The notes under the pieces were generated by a model, which saw nothing but the letters and a program-made list of their open reading frames with translations, was not told the DNA's origin and made no database searches. From Tetraselmis striata (lineage: Eukaryota > Chlorophyta > Chlorodendrophyceae > Chlorodendrales > Chlorodendraceae): DNA of 64,000 bases. Positions 54,959 through 64,000 of this stretch are shown one piece after another (within the stretch, counting starts at the first letter, position 1; every line of letters begins with the position of its first letter). Position numbers and translations under genes: made by a program. The stretch covers positions 20,768 to 84,767 of the forward strand of contig VCJN01002376.1 of the NCBI GenBank assembly GCA_006384855.1. Reading direction: 5' to 3'.

Positions 54959-57621
54959 ATGCCTATATTATTTGCGCCACTTACGCTATCGGTCCACCGC
55001 ATCGAGTGTTCGTTTGGCCGCCACTCCCTATTATGCGCGTTGACAAGCCCGTCCTCGCGCCCCGCCGGACGTGCTCTGCAGGCGGCGCCGCTTCTGCGTG
55101 GCCATCTGCCGCTGTGGGAGCCCCTCGTGTTGGGCGCGGTTGGCCTCGGCCCGGATCGGCCAGCAGGCGCGGCGCAGCCCCCCGCGGACATCAGGCTCAG
55201 CGCGCTGCTCGGCGGGCCGGGCGGACAGGCAGGCGGACACCACAGCCAAGGTGGGAGGCAGGCAGCTGGGCGGTTACCACATCGCGCTGTGGGGGCCGGC
55301 GTCCGATTCCGCGCGCCCTCCCCGACAGGCTGCGCCCGGCGATGCTCGGCGACATTGGCGACGTCGTCCCCGCCCACGCCGCCTGATCCACCCGAGCCAC
55401 CGGCGCACGCCAGGAGCCTGTCCGCATCTAGCAGGCCGCAGCCGGCACCGCGGGACGCGGGTGCCAAGCACGGCTCCGCGGAGGCGGCGGCTGCCGCGGC
55501 CATCCGCAGCAGCGTGTCGGTGGACGGCGTCTTGCGGCCGGATGCGGAGGAGGGCGCGCGGTGCTCGGGGGAAGTGCACGCAAGGGGCGGCCGGGATCGC
55601 GAGGAGAGCGCCGACGAGGGTGCGGCGGCAGGGGAGGCGGCTAGGGAGAGGGAGGGCGAAGACCAGGCGGCCGCGAGGCTGAGCCGGGCGCTGCGGGCGG
55701 CGCCGTCAGTGGAGGCGTTGGCCGCGCTGGTGGAGGAGCACCTGCTGGACTTTACCGACAACAACGCGGCGGATGCGGCCGCGGCTCTGCGGGACCTGTC
55801 TCGCGCCGGTGGCCGCCACGCGCCGGCGGCCGCCACGGGGCAGCTGCTGGCTAGCCACGTGGCGCGCGTTGCGGGGCAGTTCCGGCCGGCGGCGCTCGTC
55901 CGTGCGGCGACCATACTCGCGAGCCTGGGGCACTCTGCCGGCCGCCTGCTGCCCCTGCTGGAGGCCCGGCTGGCAGTGCCGGGGGTGCTGGCAGACATGC
56001 CGTCGCCTCACCTGGCATACTGCCTCCAGGCGTCGGCCCTCCACCGGGGCGCCCGCGCCGCCGGGCTGGTGGACGGTGCGGCGGGCGAGCTGGCGCGCCG
56101 CGGGCCCGCCGTCCCAGGCCGCCACCTCGCCCTCGCGCTCACCGCCCTGGCGCGCCTCAAGTACCAGCGCACGGAGGTGCTGGGCGCGCTGGCGTGCGCG
56201 GCGGGCGAGGCCGCCGCCGCCGGGAGGCTGCCCCCCCGGGACATGGCGCACGCGGTGTGGGCGCTGGGCCGGCTGCGCGCGGAGGCGCCGGAGCTATACG
56301 CGGCAGCCGGGCGGCGCGTGGTGGCGGATCCCGCCGCGTTCTCCCCCGCCAGCCTGGCGCGCATCGCGCTGGGGCTGTCCAACGCGCAGGCGGAGGCGCC
56401 GGGCGCTCTGTGGGCGGTGGCGCGGGACGCTGCGGCGCGCGCGGGGGAGTACGGCCCGGTGGCCCTCGCCCAGGTGGCATGGGCGGCCAGCCGCGGCGGG
56501 GAGCTTGGGGCGCTGGCCGCCCTGGCGGAGCCCGCGGCCGCGGCGGTGGGGGGCATGGCGCCGCCGGACGTCGTGCGGCTGGCGGTGGCGTTTGCGCGCG
56601 CGGGGAGGGGCACGAGGGGCTGTGGGCGGCGGTGTGCGCCGCGCTGCTTCGCCCCGGGGCGCTCCGTGCGCTGCCGCCCTCGCAGCTGGCGCAGGTCGGG
56701 TGGGCGCTGGCGGCGGCGGGGCACTACGACGCCGCGCTGGTCGAGGCGCTCGCCGCGGTGGCGTTGCCGTGCGTGGCGGGCGCCGACCCGCAGGACCTGC
56801 CCAGGCTGCTGCTGGCGCTGGCGCAGCTGCGCCACGGCGCGGACCGGCTGCTGGCGGAGGTGGCGCGCGCCTGGGGCCGCCGCCTGGACGCCTTCAGCCC
56901 GCAGGGCCTGAGCCTCCTGGCGTACGCGTGCGCGACGCTGCAGGCGGGCGGGCCGGCCGGCAGCGCCCTGCTGCCCGGCGTGGCGGCGCAGCTGGTGGCG
57001 CACCACGCGGAGTTCAGCCCCAGCGAGCTGGCGCTCACGGCGTGGTCGCTGGCGGCCGGCGGGGCGCTGAGCAAGCAGGCGGTGGATGTGCTCGCGCCGG
57101 GGCTGCCGGCGCTGGAGCTGAACCGGATCGACATGTGCCAGCTCTACCAGGCCCACCTTGCCGGTCAACAGCGCCTGCTGCTGGACGGGGAGCTGCTGGC
57201 GGAGTGCGCGGAGGCGGCCGGGCCCGGCCCGCCGCTGTCGGATGCGGCCGTGGAGGTGTCCGACGTGCTGCTGGGCCTGGGGGTGCCGGCGCAGCTCGGG
57301 TCGCGCAGCCCGGATGGCATGGTGCCGGTGGGGCTGGAGGCGCCGCTGCCGCCGCCGCTGGGGCCCGTCGCCGTGGAGGTGGACGGCCCCGGCCGCTTCC
57401 TGCGCAACGCCTCGGCGACGCCCACGGGCGCGGCGGCGCTGTGGCGGCGCCTGCTGCTGGGGTCCGGCTTCCGCGCCGTGGTGACCGTGCCCTCCCAGGC
57501 CTGGGAGGCGCTCCCCGACGAGCCCAGCAAGCAGCTGCTCCTGCGGGACCTCTTCGCACGCCAGGCCGGCATCGACATCGACGCCGACCTTAACGCCGCG
57601 GCCGCGGAGGAGGCAGAGTGA
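54959..57621 (+). CDS. OPR/RAP-domain protein, probable organelle RNA factor
   Basis: Coding character is clear from about 55,500 to TGA at 57,619. The open frame extends up to an ATG at 54,959, but the N-terminal 150 codons look non-coding and the true start or 5' splice acceptor is uncertain (an acceptor candidate CGCACGCCAG lies at about 55,412). The body is Ala/Leu-rich alpha-helical repeats of about 35-38 residues with the octatricopeptide/FASTK pattern: PPRDMAHAVWALGRLRAE, SPASLARIALGLSNAQAE, PPSQLAQVGWALAAAGHY, SPQGLSLLAYACATLQAG, SPSELALTAWSLAAGG. A RAP domain ends the protein (VAVEVDGPGRFLRN, ALWRRLLLGSGFRAVVTVP). Such proteins bind organelle RNAs in green algae. The frame shifts by one base at about 56,600-56,612 in a G-rich run. 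Confidence 0.8.
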
Positions 57622-60600
57622 TGCTGCCAGGCGCGCACCCGGGAGCATGACGTAGGAGGGACTGTAACTAGCAGCCTGAACTTACCCGCGCACACGGAAG
57701 CAGCCGTTTGACGAGTGACACCCCGAGGCCCTCCTCCGGGGCGCGTCTCATCAAGCTGCCGTTGTTGCCCGGGCACATCCACCGATCGCCATGCGGCATT
57801 CTCACCCCCGCCCGGCGGGCAGCGTGGGCTTTGTATATGCTTGAGCGGCTGGGTGCTGGAGAGCCCCGGGGCGCGTGGCTGGCATGGGGGCTCTTGATGG
57901 GGGCTTTGTCGGGAGCGAAGGGGAAGCGGTGGTGGTGCACATTCCGCAGGGGGCGGCTTGGGATTTGTCAGGTCGACTATCACCTGCTGATGCAACTCAG
58001 TCAGGCGCGGCGGGACCGCGTGATCGGCGTTGCGGCCGCGGAATGACGGATGCAGCATGGAGTGGATTGGCGTTCGCCGCTATAGCCAATGCGCCCTGCT
58101 GAGAGCATGAGAACTACACCTGCGAGGACATGGAAGCTCAGTATGTCCCCACGGACTCCCAGTTTGGCAGCAGCAGCTGCGCGCCCTGGCCGACGTCGTG
58201 GCCGCCGTCGTGGCCGCCGTCTCGCGTCAAGCGCATTCAATGCGCAAGGAGCGAATTCCCCAAGTGACTGGCCTTCCCAGGGCTGCATGCTACGGGCTTC
58301 GGCCGGCCCTGTGCGTGCTCGTGCACCCTGGCCGTACGACAGCTGGCCCGTGTAGTTGAAAGACTGGCAAGAATGTAAAAATGGAACAAGTATCAAATTT
58401 CCCCGTGAATGCACGGGGAGCATTTCTGCCCAACCGTCTTTCCAGCGATTTGGGAAGATGTCGAAGAGGATGGCAGGTAAACATCGTGCAGTTGCCTGAT
58501 TACCTTTGAGACCAAGGATTAGACCGAAGATGCTCTGTCTCCGCTTTCTTTTGGTTAGTTTTGCTTTCTCCTCTTGCACCGTGTTTTTTCTTATTTGACG
58601 GGGAATGATCCTTGCATTTCCAAGGCACAGCTGCCATATAATGTGTATAATTCGCCATGCCGTGCCAACTTCACGTGCCCAATGCTGGATTACGAATGAC
58701 ACTTGTCGAAATGCTGCATGCGGTATGGATACTAGCCTTGTTAGTAATCGCGAACACGGATGTTCCTTGTTGAAACTGAGACTGAACTTAACATCACTAC
58801 AGGAGTACGTATAAATGTAGGGAGTAGTACAGACAGAGGGCATATGTCCCCTTCTGAACGTAAATCATTGTAGGAATAAAAAAATGGATATGCAATCAGT
58901 TAGACGGGATTACACCGCTGCGCTGCGAGGCCAACTCGACGTGCCGGGTGCGGAGGTCGTGACGATGTTCCGCGAGCGGATTACGCACTTCATGTCGTAG
59001 ATCGACAAGATCGGAGGCGTCTCTGGACAAACAACACCGATAAATATATCGACGGCAATTTGGGGCGACAGGCGCGGTGCGGTGCAGTATGCGAGCACCA
59101 AATGTGCAGACAAGGCGTCCGCACAGTAGTGCCAGCGGCCGATAAGGACCTGCGGCATGGAGACTGTTCTACTGTTAAATTCTCGAGCATTGGGATGCCT
59201 CCGTCTGCTTGCTTGCTTTACGAACGAACTATCAGCCCGGCCGCATCCATCCCCCCAAGTGAACAATTTGTGCGCTGATTACCGCGAATTATTGATTACA
59301 GCGCATACTGTGACTGCGCTGTTAAGGGGTTTTAGAGTTTTAGGGTTTAAAAATGATAGAGTCGATTTATAAAATGGATTATTCCGTGGTGCGGCAGATG
59401 GCGATCAACACGGTGGATGCAGAGGCCTACGCATGGGTCAGCATTCTTTGCTTTCGTGTGGCAAGCATGTGGAAGAGCGAGAAAAAGGTGGTCCTATGCG
59501 ACTCGCACACTTGAGCAGGGGAGTTTAGCTAACCTTGACGATGTCGCGTTTCATATGATATGCTCTATTTTATGCAAGCGACACATACAGACATAACATC
59601 TGTTATATAATATATAGCTAATATATCTTATATCGAAATACCATAATATATTATATGACGCAACACAAGCATTATATTTTCATGCAGAAACCCGGAGCTT
59701 GCTGTGTTTCTAAAACATATTGTTGCACAATGATTTATGTGTGTTCGCGTTAAAATAATCAAATGCGTTAAAATAGTACGACCTCGACTTTTCCGCCCCT
59801 TTTCAGCGTGCATTTTATGCTTGATTGGGAAATAATGCGCTTGATTGTGCTTGAAACGGCAAAATATGATGCTTGATTTATACTAGCAGATGGTGATGCC
59901 TAGCCTGGTCACATTTGTTGATTTATAGCGGATGGTTCTTCAATAGCGGATGGTTCTTCAAGTTGGTCACGTTGCCACCGCCCTGTTAATATGCTGAATG
60001 AGCAGCGTCGTCGCACACTCATGTGCACCGTGCGCTTTATCCGTACGACAGGTATACCGTTTGACGAGGTACCGTCTGACAGTACACTCTCAAGTACAGG
60101 TACCTCTCTTAATATAGTGATTTTTGTTGATATGCTGATATGAATATAGATTTACCGCGGTATCGTATATCCGCGCGTACGCGAGCTGCAACGCGCGCGC
60201 ATACGAGCATTTTCCGCCGCTTAGTCGCTTCAGGGTATTCATGTACTGTGTGGCATTATTGGCAATAATACTCCTCGCTTGCAAGCAGCGCGGGCGCCAG
60301 CAGGCGCGTCACCCAAATGCTTCTGACTGCCCGCGCCCATCGCCCTCAGCGAGCAAGCGCCAGCGACATCCAAAGGCGGCGAGCAACTCGCTGTTGCGTC
60401 CTGAGAGTCAGCCGTCTTATCCCAGGTTTCCGTGTCGAAACCAACCTTTCCTCCCTTCACCCCGCCCTTTGCCTTCCGTACGTAAACCCCGAGCCGCTAC
60501 TTGTTTTCCATGTTTTTTGCCCCGGTCACTATACCCTCATCCCCTGGCTGCCTCTCGCGTTCAACCTCCATCCTCTGCACGGCACAACCTGCAGATGTCG

Positions 60601-61033
60601 GAGAGTGGGTCGCAAAACCATTCACACGAGCGGTTCGATGCCCCTGTCAGCCCTTTTTGGCCCGCATCGTGCTGCTGCAGGCGTTTAGTTTCCCGGAAAA
60701 TATATACATCAGTGATCCCCATACAAGTACCAGCAGCAGTCCAGCCTGCGGGCAAGGGAGGCAGATAGTGTACACCGCGCGCAATGGGAGGCCCAGAGGC
60801 GTGTTTCAGGTAGTGGGTAGCACAGCAGTGCTACTGGACTGTATCGCTTACGTGGGTATTAGCGATAAAATTACTGTAGTGTGTGTCGAAAGTCGGGTGT
60901 AAATCCAGACACGGCGCTGAGCTAGGACAACTGTAATATCAACTTATATGGAACAGCGCAGCAGTGCTACAGGATGACCTCGCGTCCTTGCCACTATGCG
61001 CCCACGCCTAATTCATAGTAGGTTCGACATATC

Positions 61034-61052
61034 CTGTCTCTTATACACATCT
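61034..61052. other. Tn5/Nextera mosaic-end sequence (library artefact)
   Basis: The 19 bases CTGTCTCTTATACACATCT are exactly the Tn5 mosaic end used in tagmentation libraries, and the next three bases, CCG, also agree with the usual adapter. A natural chance match of 19 bases in 64 kb is very unlikely. This marks adapter read-through or a chimeric join in the assembly. Confidence 0.9.
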
Positions 61053-61324
61053 CCGGGTTATCGGGTAGTCCGTATCAAGGACACTGGCAGTCAATTATGA
61101 ATTGTGGATACATGGAGAAGGTTGAACCAGGCCGCGAGCCAGCAATAGGGAACGATGACTATGCGCAGAATCGCAAATAGCTGATGAGGGTGCTCGAGAT
61201 GGCTAACACGCATCACACAACTCTGCTATTTTGCGGGAAATGGAGTCCAGATGCGTACCATTCGTCGCTATGTGAATTAGTATGCAGGCTCGCAGTGAAT
61301 GGATGTCTATTTTTCCTGGCTCCG

Positions 61325-61395
61325 GGATCTGACTGGCAGCAGTGGGACCCTTGCCCCATCTCCGCGACGGCCCTTTAGGCAGCGATCTAATTACG
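61325..61395 (+). repeat. Dispersed repeat family A, diverged copy
   Basis: Reads CTGACTGGCAGCAGTGGGACC and later GCGACGGCCCTTTAGGCAGCG, matching the order of words in the copies at 63.5-64.0 kb. Confidence 0.55.
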
Positions 61396-61917
61396 GGCTG
61401 CTCTGTGTAGGCGACTAGGGCGCCAGCTACATTGGTGACTGTGGTATCGTGCTGCTCAGACGCTAGTACTGACTTTTGTCGTCCACTAGAAATAAAAATA
61501 GACAGCAGTCGCCACGTTCGCGGGTGCCAGTAGTGTCGAGCCGCCCAGCTCCACAAGATAAACGGAAGAAATAGTGACCTTCAGCTCAGCAGCGGAGTAC
61601 GCAACGCTGAGCGGGTACCAACTCCAGTCTGCTGACTTCAGTGCGGTAGGTTCACAGATGGGCGACAGTGGCCGGTACCAGTACCGTCCGGGCGTCCGGC
61701 CACAATAATGCGCATACGAAATAAATGGAACTTGGGCCCGCTCTTAAAGTTCGCCCCGAAACATCGGCCGAAGCCGCCCCAGCACTCGACCTCGTGCGCC
61801 AACTGCAGTCGTAGATCTGGCATAGCCCGTAGACCATTGCCTCATTCGAACCCCGAAGGGCAAATGCCTCAACCGGGTACACCCGGGACACACCGGGCGA
61901 TATTGCCGAAATACATC

Positions 61918-61986
61918 GGCGAGGAATCGAACCCGGGTCTCTCGCATACGAGACGACCGCTCTAGCCGAGCGGACAAGGGATGTAC
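61918..61986 (-). other. tRNA-like relic
   Basis: On the minus strand a box-B-like GGGTTCGATTCC (61,922-61,934), an arm with CGTCTCGTATGCGAG that can form a 4-bp stem with a T33-like loop, and GCTCGGCTAGAGC as a D-arm with a short loop. The acceptor stem does not pair, so a functional tRNA is unlikely; a pseudogene or the head of a tRNA-derived SINE is more likely. Confidence 0.3.
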
Positions 61987-62721
61987 CTTGGGGCCGATCT
62001 TATTATAAGGATTAGTTTTTCTTCGCTTATTTTGTTATATTGCTACGCCCGCCCGCCTTGGCTAGAGACCCCCCCGGCCCGCCTGGCGCCCGCTTTCCGC
62101 ATTTTGGCCGCCAGCACTTGGCGGCCAGCACCAGCAAATAATTCCGGGGTCACCGACTCACCGCCGCGCGCCGTGGCGTCCGATCGCGCAGCCGCGCCCG
62201 GAGCCAAGTATGGTCAGACAGCCTCGTATCGGTTACGCTACGAGTGTGTGCGGACAATTGGTTTTCCGTATAATGTCTGTCATAAATATGTAATTCTAAC
62301 GGGTCATATCGATCACCGCAGAAGCTGATGATCGGCAGTAAAAACGCGTTTGCATGGTTTTGCACCTGATGCAACCGGCGATACAACTTGATGCAACTGG
62401 TCATGGTACGAGCAGGGCCGTGCCGCGCGGGGTGTCACGATCCCCTGCCGGCCAGTACAGGTACCAGTACGTGTAGCATACAAGCTCGGCCGCTGCTCAT
62501 TTGCCCTGCTGCCTCCGCCCCCCTCCTCTGCCATACCAATACCGCACCCCTCACTAACCTTCGGTTTGCTTTTGCACTCCTGGTAGGCCAGCCCTGCCTG
62601 CTGGCCGTAGTTGGGAAACCACAGGTCCGTGCGCCACGTGTGCCACTGACACCCCACCCGCTCACCTGGTGCCCTCGCAGGTGCCCTACTCTCCGCTCCC
62701 TTTATCCCCCACCCCGTCAAG

Positions 62722-63213
62722 ATGTCCGGCGCCAAGTTCACCTGGATGGCCAAGGAGGCCTACCCGCTGTTCGTCACCATCGGCGGCGGCTGCCTGCTGT
62801 GGCCTTCCAGCTGGCGCGCAGCGTGGCCGTCAACCCGGACGTCAGCGTCATGAAGAGCACGCGGGCGCAGTGCATCCCTGAGGACTGGGACGCCGAGAAG
62901 GCGAGTAGCCGCCCCACCGTGTTAGGGCTTTACCCTGAAATTGCCCCAAGGCTACATTCAACCCGTGTACCTCTGTGCCCATACTTACTGTGTGTTCTGC
63001 CTCGGGGATGATATATGCGGGTTCTTGATTTTAGGATTAGGGCTTCAAAACCCTGAATCTTTCGCCCCGCCGCCTGCGCCCCATGCTGTGCCCCTGTTGC
63101 GAGCAGAACGGCTCCGCCTTCCACGAGCACGCGGTGCGCCCTTTGTGCGCGAGTACGCCGGCGCCGGCATCTTCAAGGACCTCAACATCGCCATGTCCAA
63201 GCCCACCGCCTGA
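62722..63213 (+). CDS. B12D / MLRQ-like (NDUFA4-related) mitochondrial complex subunit
   Basis: Two exons, about 62,722-62,900 and 63,107-63,213. Start MSGAKFTWMAKEAYPLFVTIGGG, shown by the KEAYPLF context, leads into one membrane helix; the continuation FQLARSVAVNPDVSVMKSTR and IPEDWDAEK matches the NPxV segment of the B12D/MLRQ family, small one-helix subunits of plant and algal respiratory complexes. The second exon gives NGSAFHEHAVR and VREYAGAGIFKDLNIAMSK. Frame is broken twice by single bases, near 62,795 (CTGCTGTGG) and near 63,142 (GCGCCCTTTG), most simply read as assembly indels. Exon 1 ends AAG before GCGAGT, a GC-AG donor. If the indels are real the gene is a pseudogene. Confidence 0.7.
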
Positions 63214-64000
63214 GCGAGCGTGCCTGCCGCCAGCAAGCAAAAGCATGCCTGACTGACCTGTAGATTCTTCCTTTTTCCCCCAGGGCGATGGCCCGAACCC
63301 GTGGCCGTGTAACAAAAGGCGGTCCGAACCCCGCATTAAACCACGGAGAGGGCCGCTCCGCTCTGCCGCGGCGTGGCGCCCTCCGCCCCAATGCCTTGCC
63401 TGGCGGTCCGTATATGGGCCTCAACCCACCATGAAACCTCCACCACACTGCCAACGCCCTCGTGCTTTTGTGCCAGGGCGCGCGGTGCACGGTGCGGCAT
63501 GCCTGGCGACATACATGACTGGCGACAGTGAAACCCTTGCAGCGTCTCTAACACGGCCTTTTAGGCAGCAACCCGCTACGCCATGCGCAGACGGCGCTCC
63601 GTGGTAGTCATCAAGCGACATGCCGGGGAGCTCCGCAAGACTTGGAGGCCATTGATGGGATTCCCAACACTGTTGGATCACCCACCGTCTGAAGCACTGC
63701 CATCAAAATAATAAACAAATGAAATGGGTACTTACGCTATTACTCGCGCTCGTCCGAATTTTTTGCTTGTTGTTTGTCGCCCCCGGGACAGGACTGGCAC
63801 CAGTGAAACCCTGGCAACGTCTCTACGACGGCCGTTCAGGCAGCGATCCAGCTACGGAAAGCCCTGGCTGGGTAGGCGACGATCATTGCAAATTGCCGAA
63901 ACAAGCAAATTGCCGAAGCATTCTGCAAGACTAATTGGAGGCCGGTGATGGGTTTCCAACACTGTTGGATCACCGTCTAGAGCACTGCCGTGACAATACC
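63214..64000. repeat. Tandemly duplicated dispersed repeat A
   Basis: Two related units, about 63,526-63,700 and 63,786-63,990. Both have CAGTGAAACCCT, a GACGGC/ACGGCC-AGGCAGC segment, TTGGAGGCC and end in CCAACACTGTTGGATCACC. The last motif includes the palindrome CCAACACTGTTGG. The second unit also has GCATTCTGCAAGACTAATTGG as in the copy at 10.8 kb. No gene in this stretch. Confidence 0.65.

Larger units (their letters stand above)
57622..62721. other. Gene-poor 5-kb region
   Basis: No gene is supported. 57.7-58.4 kb holds sequence like the LRR-related debris at 23-26 kb (CAGGGCTGCATGCTACGGGC at about 58,277). 59.4-60.2 kb is AT-rich with nothing recognised. 60.2-61.0 kb has open frames without domains. 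A Nextera mosaic end lies at 61,034-61,052, a repeat A relic at 61,325-61,395, and a tRNA-like relic at about 61,920-61,985. Confidence 0.45.

Noticed and set aside
56008..57648. 546-codon open frame on the minus strand
   Set aside because: It is the antisense shadow of the GC-rich RAP gene; the plus strand has OPR and RAP motifs, and the minus frame has only Arg/Gln/Pro-rich low-complexity sequence.
61918..61986. Functional tRNA gene
   Set aside because: Box B and an anticodon-like arm are present, but the acceptor stem does not pair and the D-loop is too short.

Overview
The window is nuclear DNA from a eukaryote, most likely a flagellated chlorophyte or prasinophyte green alga. Genes have many short introns, coding exons are GC-rich and intergenic DNA is more AT-rich. 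The proteins point the same way. There is an OPR/RAP-type organelle RNA protein, a LOV photoreceptor domain joined to a plant-type Wali7/DUF3700-like domain, a mitochondrial SLC25 carrier, a B12D/MLRQ-like complex I subunit, and a TMEM17/TMEM216-family transition-zone protein that implies a cilium. The species is not identifiable from sequence alone.

Layout. 0.4-3.3 kb (-): decayed DIRS-type retrotransposon (Gag-like, RT, RNase H). 4.1-5.3 kb: CTGCAG-rich repeat and a repeat-borne ORF. 6.0-7.5 kb (+): two-exon gene for a probable secreted protein. 8.3-10.3 kb (-): seven-exon mitochondrial carrier with a 25-nt micro-exon and a large pentanucleotide array in one intron. 11.4-22.2 kb (+): one gene of at least 18 exons for an N-terminal MGCGSS, SAM-domain, TPR protein of about 1,333 aa. 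22.3-27.4 kb: LRR-like gene debris, a tandem 239-bp repeat and palindromic mini-elements. 27.4-32.6 kb (-): many-exon coiled-coil gene. 33.4-34.6 kb (+): TMEM17-like gene, divergent from the coiled-coil gene. 36.1-37.7 kb (-): intronless LOV fusion gene. 38.9-42.0 and 46.7-51.6 kb (+): two copies of an element that encodes a Gag-like protein and a tyrosine recombinase but no reverse transcriptase, each bounded by about 185-bp direct repeats. 43.6-45.7 kb: an element with about 290-bp terminal direct repeats around a 68-bp minisatellite. 55-57.6 kb (+): OPR/RAP gene. 62.7-63.2 kb (+): B12D/MLRQ-like gene. The rest is mostly repeats or unrecognised.

Exon maps for the carrier, the SAM-TPR gene, the coiled-coil gene (exons 1-11) and the TMEM17-like gene were made by hand. 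Splice phases agree at every junction used, which is good internal support. The most unusual items are the Gag plus tyrosine-recombinase elements, with a TGA-CGG stop between the two reading frames kept in both copies, the Wali7-LOV fusion, and long C-tracts that repeatedly start just downstream of 5' splice sites. A 19-bp Tn5/Nextera mosaic-end sequence at 61,034-61,052 marks a probable assembly artefact, and several single-base frameshifts in otherwise conserved genes suggest residual indel errors.
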